From Ficedula albicollis (lineage: Eukaryota > Chordata > Aves > Passeriformes > Muscicapidae), in NCBI RefSeq assembly GCF_000247815.1, contig NC_021672.1, forward strand, positions 74,527,525-74,591,524: a stretch of 64,000 nucleotides of DNA, written 5' to 3'. The position numbers and the translations under genes are program-made. The notes beneath the pieces were generated by a model. It worked only from the letters and a program-made list of their open reading frames with translations, did not search any database and was not told the DNA's origin. Position 1 is the first letter of the stretch, and the number at the start of each line of letters is the position of its first letter. Shown here piece by piece: positions 1-10,492 of the stretch.

Positions 1-2005
1 GTGATTTATCCCTCATTCTAAATGGCTTCCCTGGGCTTATGACCCTGCTTGGCTTTTTTTTCATTGGAAACTCAATACGTTTCAGACACTTTAGGCAGCA
101 CAATGTTTTAAATTGGCAGAGATAGCAGAGCTGTCTGCAGATAATGAACTTGTGGGTATCATGGGAAGCTGACACCTGAGATTGACCTCCAACCATTTTT
201 GCTTTAAGTAAAATCTTTGTGAAAGGTTTGCCTAGTCAAAGGTCTCCCAGGAAAGGCCAAAACATAAGTATATTATTAGTGAATGCACCATGAAAGCTTA
301 AAAATAACAATTTATTTCTAATTATAAAAGGGAAAAAAATGTATATTCCATCTTAAGCTTCAGGATAAATTGCCTGGGGTTATGGGAAAATCTGAAAAGG
401 CAGAAAGTTCTGTGTTGCTTCCTGACATTTGAGCAAACAGGTTTTTGCAGCTGTGTGTAATTACAAGAAGTTAGAGGCCTGTTTATTTAACAATGATATA
501 TTTATACATTTACTAGGAAATACAGCATTAGTCAGAGAAGCATTAAAATATCTGTGAAGCTATCCATTATAATATCTGCAAGCTGCAGCCCTTGAGAAAT
601 AGTATTCTTCCATGCAATCATTTTTCAGTTTCCTGTAAACACAGCTAGAAAGGCATAATCCAAGGGGGAAGTTCATGGAGGTTCACACAGAAACAGGGAT
701 GTGCACCTTCAACGTTTGTTTCTCTCTCTGATGTGAATTTAGCACCTGTTTGCATTTGATTTTGGAGTGGTTTTGGTGTGTTCGTGTCACTTTGGTCGTG
801 TTGGGAAACCAGAGTATCTCCGTTCCTCGTGGGGAAAACTGGGCTGTGGCTGATAAATTCACAAGGCAGAGGGGAGGTTTAGGTGCCCAAACCCCAGAGT
901 GACTCCTTACCTGCACTCTGAGTCCCACAGACACACTTGCAAGTGAAGATTTTTTGCTCCAGTGGAGTCCTGCATGTCCTGAGGGACTTGTGCTCTGCTG
1001 TGGAAGATGAATTTGCTGCTGTGCATTCCCTGAGTGGCTCCCAGCAGGACCCAGTCAGGGTTTATCTGCTGGAATCAGCTCCATGTGGAGGGCAGGGACA
1101 GCTCAGCATTCCTGAGAAAAGCCTGTGGGGAAGGAGGGGATGGTGACACAGCTCCAGTTTGCACAGCAGCCTCCTGGAAAGGAGCCTTTGATGTGATGTG
1201 ATGCAGCCTCTTCCCTCAGGGACTCTAACCCATGTGCTGGGGATGTGCTTTTCTTGAAAAACTGCCCCAGCTCATCGTTGATGTGTTGCAAATTTCTATT
1301 TCTCCTTTAAAAGTTCTGTCCAGCTCAGTTCTGTAAAGTGCCCAGGGAACTGCAGCCAGTGTTTCGAAGTCACAGGCCAGCATCTTATGCATTCATATTG
1401 AAAACAGAAGATGGAATTTAGTTTTAATATTTTTCTTGGGTAATCTGTCTTCTTTCTTCATCTTCTTGAATTAATTTAGTGGTGCTGAAAAGTTCTGAAA
1501 TTATTTCCTGGACTAGATTGATTATTTAAGACAATGGGAGTTGTTTGGTTGACTTCACTGTGAATTAGAGCAAGTCATTTATTTAAAGGCAAGACACAGC
1601 ATGAGCACACACTAAAGTCAAATCCCCATTCTCCACAGAGACACACAGGCACTCTCACTTGTAAGCTCAGCTTGGACCTCTCATCGTGAACATAGATTGT
1701 TCTCCAGACCTTTTCACTTGGTGCTCATTTGAGAAGAGGTCGCTGGTGCTGATGGTCACACCTTCCTACTGAAAACTGGGTTCATGTCATGAATTCTTCT
1801 CTTCAAGTCTTATCAAGTGTCTTGGGAGGGGACACGGTGCTCCTCTAGAGCAGTCCTGACTTCCCAGTGACTTCAGGCTTCATCTTACTCCCTTTGGTGG
1901 CAGAGCTTTGTCAAAGCATGGCTGAACTCGGACAAGGTGGTTATTTAAATGCCGTGTTCTGCCTTAAAGTTGTTGTCTGCTTGTCCTCCTTGATTACAAA
2001 CATCA
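1..2005. other. Non-coding stretch, nothing recognised
   Basis: No gene, repeat array or recognised mobile element is visible. The first 680 bases are AT-rich and low in CpG. The part from about 900 to 1300 is richer in GC. A good minus-strand splice donor pattern (GCAG followed by GTAAGG when reverse-complemented) lies near 908, but the only upstream acceptor is poor, so no exon is called. The short frames here have no recognisable protein content. Confidence 0.6.
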
Positions 2006-2140
2006 GGGTGCGTTACTAGGGTGCGTTACTCAATGGATATCAGCCTCAATCCAATTTCAAAGTCTCCAGTAATTTTAATGGGTGCGTTACTCAGTGGATA
2101 TCAGCCTGAATCCAATTTCAAAGTCTCCAGTAATTTTAAT
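2006..2140. repeat. Two-copy tandem duplication, 61-bp unit
   Basis: Copy 1 is 2019-2079 and copy 2 is 2080-2140. They sit back to back and differ at about two positions. Each begins GGGTGCGTTACTC and ends CCAGTAATTTTAAT. An extra partial copy of the first 12 bases (2006-2018) precedes copy 1, so the left boundary itself has slipped. Confidence 0.92.
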
Positions 2141-3423
2141 AATATGTTAATTTTCATAGTGTTAAGAATCTTTTGATGTGACTCTGCCCTAGGATATGAC
2201 TTTCATCAGTGGTCTAGTCCTTCTCCCACTGGAGCTTTAAAAAGGCTTCCATTGAATGGAAGAGGAGACAGAGTTTAATCCTTTTCAGAGCAGTTCCTGC
2301 TTCATAGGCAGGTGTGCTGCCTGGGCCCTCAGGAGGGAAATTACAATGGAGATTTTGGTTTGATAATGAACCCCTCTGCCTAGAGTAGCCCAGATGACAG
2401 CCTGCATCTCAGTCTTAATGGTAACAGCGGCTTCAGGCCCCTACTTGTCTGTCTTAAACCTGCTGCAAAATGAACGTGTTTGTCACTTTTGGAAGCAAGA
2501 ATGCTGTTTTGTGCCTCTTTCTTCTCTTTATTGCCCCCATCTTTGCATTCAGTGCAGAACAAACTCCTGTATAATGACTCCAATCTTCTCAGAGTAGTCC
2601 TAAATTGACTCCTGATTATTCTCTGTGCTTTCCTGGCTGCATACAGGGATGGGAATGCAGAACATGTGGAGGACTGTTGTGGGGTTCCCCTGCTGATAGC
2701 AACGTCACTCTAAAGATGTATTTTTACAATGTGTTGGGTGAATCCACACCCCAGATTCACAAGGAGGACGTATCACACTGACTCTTCCTGTAGATTCCAA
2801 TAATCCTTAAAATCATGGGCAGTCTTGGCTTTTCAGCCCTCTTTGGTACCCAGTGGTCCTGTACCTTTTACAAACAGTTAACATCATTATTGCTTGATCT
2901 TGCTGCTGCTTTCTGGCCGTTTTAATTCTGAGCTTACACATTTATTCTCCATAACTTTCCTGTAAGGACAGGGGATGAGTTTTGCAATTGGCATGTTGTG
3001 ATGAGACCATTTGGGACCCCAATGAATATATTAAACAGGCTGGGGGATGTGAGAACCGTTTTGGATTTGTCTGAACTCATCTTTGGAGCCATCCAGCGAA
3101 ACAAAACAAAATAAGGGGGGAAAAAAAAATAGTTTTCAGCGCTTCGGTTGCGACATTGTTTGCTCCAAAATGAAATGCTTCAGTTTTAGGTGACTTAAAC
3201 TTCAGGCCCAGTTCCAAAGGAAAACATCTTGAGCTAAGAAAGAGCATTTTAGCAAAACCTTTTAATTATTTTGATGCACTGTTCCTTCTGTGTGCCTTTC
3301 CCCTTTGTGTGTCTGCAGCTGCCAGATTAGTGGCACTAGAGCTATAGGTCACATATATATATATATACACACATATATCTGTATCTGTATATGACTTTTC
3401 TGTTTCCACTGCGTTTTCTGCAG
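2141..3423. other. Non-coding stretch with a TA-rich microsatellite
   Basis: No coding signal or mobile element is recognised. A short alternating TA/CA run occupies about 3351-3380. It lies just upstream of a splice-acceptor-like pyrimidine tract that ends at 3423. Confidence 0.55.
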
Positions 3424-3556
3424 AGCTCCAGCTGCCCTGTCCTCACATCACACCCAAGTGGAAGCCAGCACTGAGAGCAGAGCATGGACTGCAGTTTCCC
3501 TCAGTGCCTTCACAGACCTTGAGCCCCACTTGAAGCCACCCCCAAACGAAATAAAG
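3424..3556 (+). other. Candidate exon (open in one frame), unrecognised
   Basis: A pyrimidine-rich acceptor ending TTTTCTGCAG precedes 3424, and a strong donor, AAAG followed by GTAAGG, follows 3556. The 133-bp segment is open in exactly one frame: one leading base, then 44 codons, ending in phase 0. The predicted peptide ends PHLKPPPNEIK and I do not recognise it. Acceptor-donor pairs like this are common by chance in vertebrate introns, so this is more likely a pseudo-exon or a non-coding RNA exon. It is listed because its exit phase agrees with the next candidate at 28167. Confidence 0.18.
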
Positions 3557-4197
3557 GTAAGGGCTAACAGAAATTACACTCAAGAAAATGCTCCTGGAAG
3601 AGATTTAGAAATGATTTGCTTTGGAATGTAGCCCTACTGTAACTATAGGAGATGAAGGGTTGAAACTCTTCTGTGATGAGTTTTTGGTTTCTGGCTCTGC
3701 CTCTGGGGCAGCTGTGCTAGTCACTGAAGGCAGTAGGACTCTGAAGTGGGCAGAGCACGGGTTCCAGCTGGTGCAGCCCTCTGAAGCACTGTGGCTGTAA
3801 TTAACTCTCCTTCCTGGTGAAGATACTCAAATGAAACCCCAGCAGCACACAGGAACAAAGGGCTATCAGTGGCTAATGCTGATGAAGGCAGTTACTGGCT
3901 CAACAGAGCACTTGTGGGAATTTGCCCAGGATTAATTTTGATTTCCCAGCACATTTGCAGGTGAAACACATTCTGAAGTGAAATAAGAGGTTAATCATGA
4001 GAAGGCAGCTGACTGCTCTAAGCAACAGCCTTTTTCATCAATGCCTCTGATGCAAATAAAAACCCCAAACAGCCCTAAAACTAAATATAGCACGAAAGTC
4101 CTCAAAAGCCAGTCAATAAATAGTAATTATCTCCCACAGCTGGAAGCGTGTTTTGCTTTGAGTGCAACCAACAAACTGTGCTTGACTGCGTGATGGT
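3557..4197. other. Non-coding stretch, nothing recognised
   Basis: Unique sequence of mixed composition. No gene, array or mobile element is seen. Confidence 0.55.
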
Positions 4198-4331
4198 GGT
4201 TTCAATCGGGTTCTGAAGGAGGATGCTGTTTTGGAGCTCTCGCTCAGAAGGTGTTCTGGTGAAATGGTTCCAATCGGGTTCTGAAGGAGGATGCTGTTCT
4301 GGAGCTCTCGCTCAGAAGGTGTTCTGGTGAA
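4198..4331. repeat. Two-copy tandem duplication, 66-bp unit
   Basis: Copy 1 is 4198-4263 and copy 2 is 4266-4331, separated by two bases. They differ at about two positions. Each contains TCGGGTTCTGAAGGAGGATG and ends GTTCTGGTGAA. The repeated minus-strand peptides in this region reflect this duplication and are not evidence of a gene. Confidence 0.92.
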
Positions 4332-4388
4332 CGTGCTCTGTTTCCAAACCTTCCTTCCTTGCCTGGGTGAGTGGCAGAGCTGGTTGGT

Positions 4389-4508
4389 GGTGCAGATATT
4401 GCTGGTGCTGAGCTCTCCCCTGAGCCCCTCTGTGCAGCCCCTGGGCTGCTGGTGCAGATACTGCTGGTGCTGAGCTCCCCCTGAGCCCCTCTGTGCAGCC
4501 CCTGGGCT
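4389..4508. repeat. Two-copy tandem duplication, about 58-bp unit
   Basis: Copy 1 is about 4389-4447 and copy 2 about 4451-4508, starting at GGTGCAGATA and ending CCCCTGGGCT. One base differs in length and one or two by substitution. It lies 57 bp downstream of the 66-bp duplication, so two independent events are packed into 310 bp. Confidence 0.9.
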
Positions 4509-5186
4509 GGAGGGGATAATCCCCATTTCAACCACAGCCACATTTTCCAGTGTCATCCTGCAGTCCATAGCACCTGCTTTAGAAACTGCATTATCTTTGA
4601 GGCTTTGTTTTTGCCTGCTAGAATGACGGCTGTCTCCTGGAAAATAACATCTATCTTACAGTCCAGTCTCCATTTCTCACAGCATCTACACGTGCATGGG
4701 TTTTCTCAGTGCATAAATAAAATACTGCTGGGCTCTTGTGCACGGCATGTCCACACTTCAGACTCCTGCAGACCTCCCTGTGTGCAGTGTGCTGAGCTGC
4801 TGCTGCAGCTTTCAGATGAATATTTCACATCCTCCTTCTTCCTAACTGGGCTGGTGGAAATTCTCACACTGGTTTTCGTGTTGCTGGTCAATCTGAGAAA
4901 GCAAAGAGGTTGCCAGTTGTTTGAGTTATTAGTTAGCAGATCTCTGTCTTACTAGAATGACAGGCACAAGGGAGAAATTTTGAACTCCCAGGAGGGATGT
5001 TTTATGTTGTTTGGTTTTTTCAAACAATGGACTTTTTTTTTTTTTTAAACCAATTACATTTTCATAGCTCATATTTTAGCATGGCAAATGTAGCTTTTCA
5101 AGCAAAAGGACTATGAGCTGGTGCCACTTAGAGTGTGCACCTGATTTATCCCTGAGAGCCATAAAAATTGCTCCATTTAAGTACTA
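4509..5186. other. Non-coding stretch, nothing recognised
   Basis: Unique sequence with a poly-T run near 5032-5045. The 116-codon frame at 4605-4955 shows no recognisable domain and no flanking splice signals that convince me. Confidence 0.5.
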
Positions 5187-5743
5187 CTTTTTCCTTTCCT
5201 TTTTTTCCTTTCCTTTTTTCCTTTCCTTTCCTTTTTTCCTTTCCTTTTTTCCTTTCCTTCTTTCCTTTCCTTTTTTCCTTTCCTTTTTTCCTTTCCTTCT
5301 TTCCTTTCCTTTTTTCCTTTCCTTTTTTCCTTTCCTTCTTTCCTTTCCTTTTTTCCTTTCCTTTTTTCCTTTCCTTCTTTCCTTTCCTTTTTTCCTTTCC
5401 TTTTTTCCTTTCCTTCTTTCCTTTCCTTTTTTCCTTTCCTTTTTTCCTTTCCTTCTTTCCTTTCCTTTTTTCCTTTCCTTTTTTCCTTTCCTTCTTTCCT
5501 TTCCTTTTTTCCTTTCCTTTTTTCCTTTCCTTCTTTCCTTTCCTTTTTTCCTTTCCTTTTTTCCTTTCCTTCTTTCCTTTCCTTTTTTCCTTTCCTTTTT
5601 TCCTTTCCTTCTTTCCTTTCCTTTTTTCCTTTCCTTTTTTCCTTTCCTTCTTTCCTTTCCTTTTTTCCTTTCCTTTTTTCCTTTCCTTTTTCCCTTTCCT
5701 TTTTCTCTTTCCTTCTTTCCTTTCCTTCTTTCCTTTTCTTTCC
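5187..5743. repeat. 557-base pure polypyrimidine tract with 39-bp higher-order unit
   Basis: Every base from 5187 to 5743 on the + strand is C or T. From about 5220 to 5690 the tract is regular: two 13-mers TTTTTTCCTTTCC followed by the variant TTCTTTCCTTTCC, giving a 39-bp period repeated about 11 times. The edges are irregular. Frames across it encode only Phe/Leu/Ser/Pro on + or Lys/Glu/Arg/Gly on -, and stay open simply because neither repeat strand contains a stop, so they are not genes. Such homopurine-homopyrimidine mirror DNA is known to favour triplex (H-DNA) and to be length-variable. Confidence 0.97.
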
Positions 5744-8262
5744 ATTTTCTCCCTTGTCCTTGGTTTTATTTTTCAGGATTCATGTAATGAATAGAATCTT
5801 TGCCTAAACCACTGAGGAATAGGACAGCTGGAGTGGGATGGTCAGAGTTCTGGGTAGCCCTGAGCATTGCAGAGCAGTGGTAGAGCGTAAAAGCAAGACA
5901 GAGTGCAGAAATTCCTGACAGCCAGAGGAGGTTCTCCCAAGATCAGTGTGGAGCAAAACATCTCGGTGTCATTCAGATGCTCTCTCGGGGTTGCATTCTT
6001 GGCAGCTGCACACTTTGGCTGGTTTTTTTGTTTTTCCAACTGTATATGGACTCCTTTTGTTTCGAATTAATCTCTTGATTGGCTGCAGATGCACACCCAA
6101 ACGTCCTTTGTTCCAGTGTACGTTTTTCAAGTGACTGATGATCAGAGCGGGTTGGGAACTTTTCCCTTGCAGTGATTTGACAGACATTTGTGGCCACAGC
6201 AAAATTGATATTTTCTGTGGAAATGCATCACTTTTGCCAAGGGGAAAAAAAAAACCCCAAAAAACCAAAAACCCTTATTTTTTTTTGTCAAGTCATGCTG
6301 AAACCCATGGTTTATTTTAGGTCAGCTGGTTGAACAGCTCAAAGCTGTTGCATTGTTTCAGGGCGCTGCCTAAGGCTTGTCTTTCCTGACCCCTTATATC
6401 TGTTGCTCCAGGCTGCATTGATCAGTCTGCCTCACCCATCAGCATCCCTGGCTGGAGGTGGCAGGGTAGAGATCAGGGGGCTGCAGTAGCTCTGATGCCT
6501 GCAGGGAGAGAAAGCACCCCGCAGGACAGCTGTGGACAGGAGCACAGCTCCTGGGGGGGAAGTGCCAGAGCAAGGTTTGCACTTACAGCTTGGGCTGCTT
6601 TGTGTGCAAAATGCAGCTGAGATAACCAGTTTCCTCTGGGAAGCATTTCTGTCCAGTCCATCACTGATAGCTATTAACAGTTTGATGTTCTGTAGAATTA
6701 AAAACTTGTTCATGAGGCTCTTGTTATCATCTGTAGGTTTTGCACTTTATCTCTTTTTGCAGAGGTGCTTTGGGCTCGGTTTTAAGGCTTAAAAAGCCAA
6801 AATCACAATAATAACAAATGCCTTTGCCTCTTTTAATTTGAATTTTGAGGGTGTTTTCATACAGCCTTTAAAATTCCCTCAAGTCTTATTTTTCAACCCC
6901 CTGTCTACCAGTACAAAGGCTTGAAACCTAATCTTGCACTAAGCAAATACAGCATCATTAAGTAATTACTTGTTTTCAGGAACTGTGATTCTGAGGAAAA
7001 AAAAAAAGGAACATTACAAGACTTTCACTGGTATACTGAGAACTGGGTAAATAAGGGATAACATCAGTGGAACTCTGCTTTTTGCAGTGGCTGCCATCTC
7101 TCTGACCATAACTCATTAAATGTTCCCAAAAGTGAATAAGCTGCTCAATGTTGTATGCCCCCAGGATTTGAGACTTTACCAAAAAAAAAAATCCCACAGT
7201 AAACATCCTCCCAGTTTCTTACACGTCTGTCCCATGCAGTTGGAGCGTGGGGGAAACAGAAGGATGCCCTGACCAAGTGTAATTCTTGCAAAAAGGGACA
7301 CAAGGAGGTGGGACTGGTAACTGAGCACATCCAAGCCACATACAGACCTAATCCCAATTGCATCATTTCCTCTTGTCAAACATCATTTCACTGGGGCAAG
7401 ATGTTATTTATATCTCACAAGAGGGTAATTTTTATAAGCACTAGGTGAATTTAAGGCACAGTTGTGGACAGGCTCTGGTTCCCACAAGTGTGATGCCAGA
7501 AAAATCATGTGAAGGTTTGTACAGGAAGGGTGAAAGGTTTGCAGAGATATATTTTATCTGTTTCCAGAGAGAAAAGTGAAAACATGGTGACTGGGGCTTA
7601 AAGGGGGAACAGTCTAGAGGGCAGAGATTGCTGCTGCTTTGTGCTGGGAACCATCCTGTGGCTTTTGTGTGTTTGGTTAATGAGCAGGGCAGCGTTGGAA
7701 GGTTGAAATGTTGTGCATGCACTGTTGGCTGCACATCACTAAATGTGCAAAGGGTGAGTTGGTAGCTGGGAGAGTATCTGAGATGACCTGGTGGAAAATC
7801 AGCCCTGCAGTGGCCCTTCAGCATCCTCAACACCCCTGAATGCTGCTGCAGAGGGATATTTCTATTTTTTTCCCCTTCCTCATGGCTTCACAGCAGAAAG
7901 TGTACAGGAAAATCACCTCCAAATACCGTGTGAGAGTGGGGTACTGGGCAGATTTAACTGGGAGGTGCTGTGGTGTGAGAGGTTCCAAGAGATGGAGCCA
8001 TCATTCCCAATCTGTTCACACAATTACAGGGGTATGGGCAGTCATGCAATCCAGACCCACCTTTTGTGAGCAAGCCAGGGTCAAATTGCTTCCCTGATGC
8101 CCTGAAAAAGGGAGTAATGGTTTTTTTCAGGGTGCCCTGTGCAGCACTGTGACATGATGGAGAGGTGTGAGGTTTGCTGGCCACACAAACCCTGTTCTCT
8201 TCTTGTTGGGCAGTGCAGGTGATTTTGTGAGGAAGTGATTAAATCGAGTGAAAGCAGCATGT
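5744..8262. other. Non-coding stretch, nothing recognised
   Basis: Unique sequence. There are A-rich runs near 6240-6290 and 7000. Short overlapping frames on both strands have no recognisable protein features. No mobile element is identified. Confidence 0.55.
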
Positions 8263-9066
8263 TCTTTACAGGAACAGCAGAAAGCCAGCGCACTATTTAC
8301 AAACCATATACTCTTGTTGAGCCTCCAGCTTGTCCAGGAGGGCTTTTCTGCTCTAATTCATCTGATTTGCTCTGGTTGGTCGGGCAATTCTGTGACTTAA
8401 CAAGTGTTCCTCTGACACAAACACCATGGATCAGATGTGAGCAAAGACAGTGAGTTTTTGAGGAGCGGTAGGTGGGCTGGGATGGAAGCATTCTGATCCT
8501 GTCCACTGCAACACCGAGCTTCAGGCTCTGTGGTTGGCAGTCATACTGACAGCCACCATGCCCTCACTGCTTATTTTGGAAAGCTCCCTTTCCCCTCCAG
8601 ATCCTCAGTGCTGAATGGCTGCATTTTCATCTTTTGATTCCGAGAGAGATTTGCAGGCACGGTCTCTTTACAGGAACAGCAGAAAGCCAGCGCACTATTT
8701 ACAAACCATATACTCTTGTTGAGCCTCCAGCTTGTCCAGGAGGGCTTTTCTGCTCTAATTCATCTGATTTGCTCTGGTTGGTCGGGCAATTCTGTGACTT
8801 AACAAGTGTTCCTCTGACACAAACACCATGGATCAGATGTGAGCAAAGACAGTGAGTTTTTGAGGAGCGGTAGGTGGGCTGGGATGGAAGCATTCTGATC
8901 CTGTCCACTGCAACACCGAGCTTCAGGCTCTGTGGTTGGCAGTCATACTGACAGCCACCATGCCCTCACTGCTTATTTTGGAAAGCTCCCTTTCCCCTCC
9001 AGATCCTCAGTGCTGAATGGCTGCATTTTCATCTTTTGATTCCGAGAGAGATTTGCAGGCACGGTC
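8263..9066. repeat. 402-bp tandem duplication, two identical copies
   Basis: Copy A1 is 8263-8664 and copy A2 is 8665-9066. I read no difference between them. Each starts TCTTTACAGGAACAGC and ends GCAGGCACGGTC. A third, slightly diverged copy (A3) lies at 9593-9990. Each copy holds the same roughly 60-codon open segment bounded by splice-like signals. Confidence 0.95.
8272..8449 (+). other. Exon-like module, present three times
   Basis: The segment follows TTCTTTACAG and precedes a GTGAGT donor (ACA|GTGAGT). It is open in one frame, with a peptide containing EPPACPGGLFCS and DLLWLVGQFCDL. The same module recurs at 8674-8851 and in the A3 copy ending at about 9773. I do not recognise the peptide. 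The donor lacks the usual G at the last exon base. Being open across 178 bp is not strong evidence, so this is most likely a duplicated pseudo-exon. Confidence 0.13.
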
Positions 9067-9531
9067 TCTGGGATTTAGCCTGCCCAGGGTTAGTTTTTCT
9101 GCTGAGGCATGTCAGTACAGGGACACTGCATCCTTCACAGGAGTCTGTCCTTATTTATCTCTGCTGCTGGGGGAAGTAAACCCGGTTATTCCTGGGGCAC
9201 ACGAGTGTGCTTGGTAAGGGCACATATTAGATCCTGGCTTGTTCCAAGCTGATTTATTTTATTACACATTGCACACACAGTTTGCATTGTAATGTTGGGA
9301 AGATGTATGAGGCTTCAACCTGCTCAGACTGCTAACCAACCATTTTACATTTAATTTTAGTGGAGGCTAGAGAGGTCCTTTAACATCTCTAACTGCGAGC
9401 TCCGGTGGGCAGGATGAAAAAAGCACTTTTGGAGACCTGTTTTACACATTTTAGGGCAAAACCTGAACAACTCCTCGTGTTTTGCTTGCAGTTTAAGTGG
9501 ATTTTTCACGCTCATCCTGTTCCGGGCGACC

Positions 9532-9546
9532 CCACAAGAGGGCAGC
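9532..9546 (+). promoter_or_regulatory. CTCF-like motif, copy 1
   Basis: CCACAAGAGGGCAGC matches the CTCF core consensus CCASYAGRKGGCRS at all but one position. It lies in the C part of the 924-bp unit, 23 bp before the founder minisatellite monomer. Occupancy is unknown. Confidence 0.4.
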
Positions 9547-9568
9547 CAGGACTCGCTGCTCCCAGCCC

Positions 9569-9590
9569 GGGTGTCCCCTCTGTCCATCCC
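9569..9590. repeat. Single founder monomer of the 22-bp minisatellite
   Basis: The 22-bp unit begins GGGTGTCCCC and ends TGTCCATCCC. It is present once here, at the end of the first 924-bp unit, and is followed directly by CGCTACAGG without expansion. The equivalent position in the second unit (10493) starts the 34-copy array. Confidence 0.9.
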
Positions 9591-10455
9591 GCTACAGGAA
9601 CAGCAGAAAGCCAGCGCAGTATTTGCAAACCATATACTCTTGCTGAGCCTCCAGCTTGTCCAGGAGGGCTTTTCTGCTCTAATTCATCTGATTTGCTCTG
9701 GTTGGTCGGGCAATTCTGTGACTTAACAAGTGTTCCTCTGACACAAACACCATGGATCAGATGTGAGCAAAGACAGTGAGTTTTTGAGGAGCGGTAGGTG
9801 GGCTGGGATGGAAGCATTCTGATCCTGGCCACTGCAACACGGAGCTTCAGGCTCTGTGGTTGGCAGTCATACTGACAGCCACCATGCCCTCACTGCTTAT
9901 TTTGGAAAGCTCCCTTTCCCCTCCAGATCCTCAGTGCTGAATGGCTGCATTTTCATCTTTTGATTCCGAGAGAGATTTGCAGGCACGGTCTCTGGGATTT
10001 AGCCTGCCCAGGGTTAGTTTTTCTGCTGAGGCATGTCAGTACAGGGACACTGCATCCTTCACAGGAGTCTGTCCTTATTTATCTCTGCTGCTGGGGGAAG
10101 TAAACCCGGTTATTCCTGGGGCACACGAGTGTGCTTGGTAAGGGCACATATTAGATCCTGGCTTGTTCCAAGCTGATTTATTTTATTACACATTGCACAC
10201 ACAGTTTGCATTGTAATGTTGGGAAGATGTATGAGGCTTCAACCTGCTCAGACTGCTAACCAACCATTTTACATTTAATTTTAGTGGAGGCTAGAGAGGT
10301 CCTTTAACATCTCTAACTGCGAGCTCCGGTGGGCAGGATGAAAAAAGCACTTTTGGAGACCTGTTTTACACATTTTAGGGCAAAACCTGAACAACTCCTC
10401 GTGTTTTGCTTGCAGTTTAAGTGGATTTTTCACGCTCATCCTGTTCCGGGCGACC

Positions 10456-10470
10456 CCACAAGAGGGCAGC
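10456..10470 (+). promoter_or_regulatory. CTCF-like motif, copy 2
   Basis: An identical copy, in the same orientation, of the motif at 9532-9546, exactly 924 bp downstream. It ends 22 bp before the minisatellite array. Confidence 0.4.
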
Positions 10471-10492
10471 CAGGACTCGCTGCTCCCAGCCC

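Noticed and set aside
5113..5794. Frames of about 200-225 codons, Phe/Leu-rich (+) or Lys/Glu-rich (-)
   Set aside because: Translation of the polypyrimidine/polypurine tract, with no unique sequence beyond short ends.
7954..9908. Repeated short frames on both strands (for example the IYKPYTLVEPPACPG and MDRIRMLPSQPTYRSS peptides) as a small gene family
   Set aside because: Their repetition is explained by the 402- and 924-bp DNA duplications. Both strands are equally open, so there is no strand-specific coding signal.
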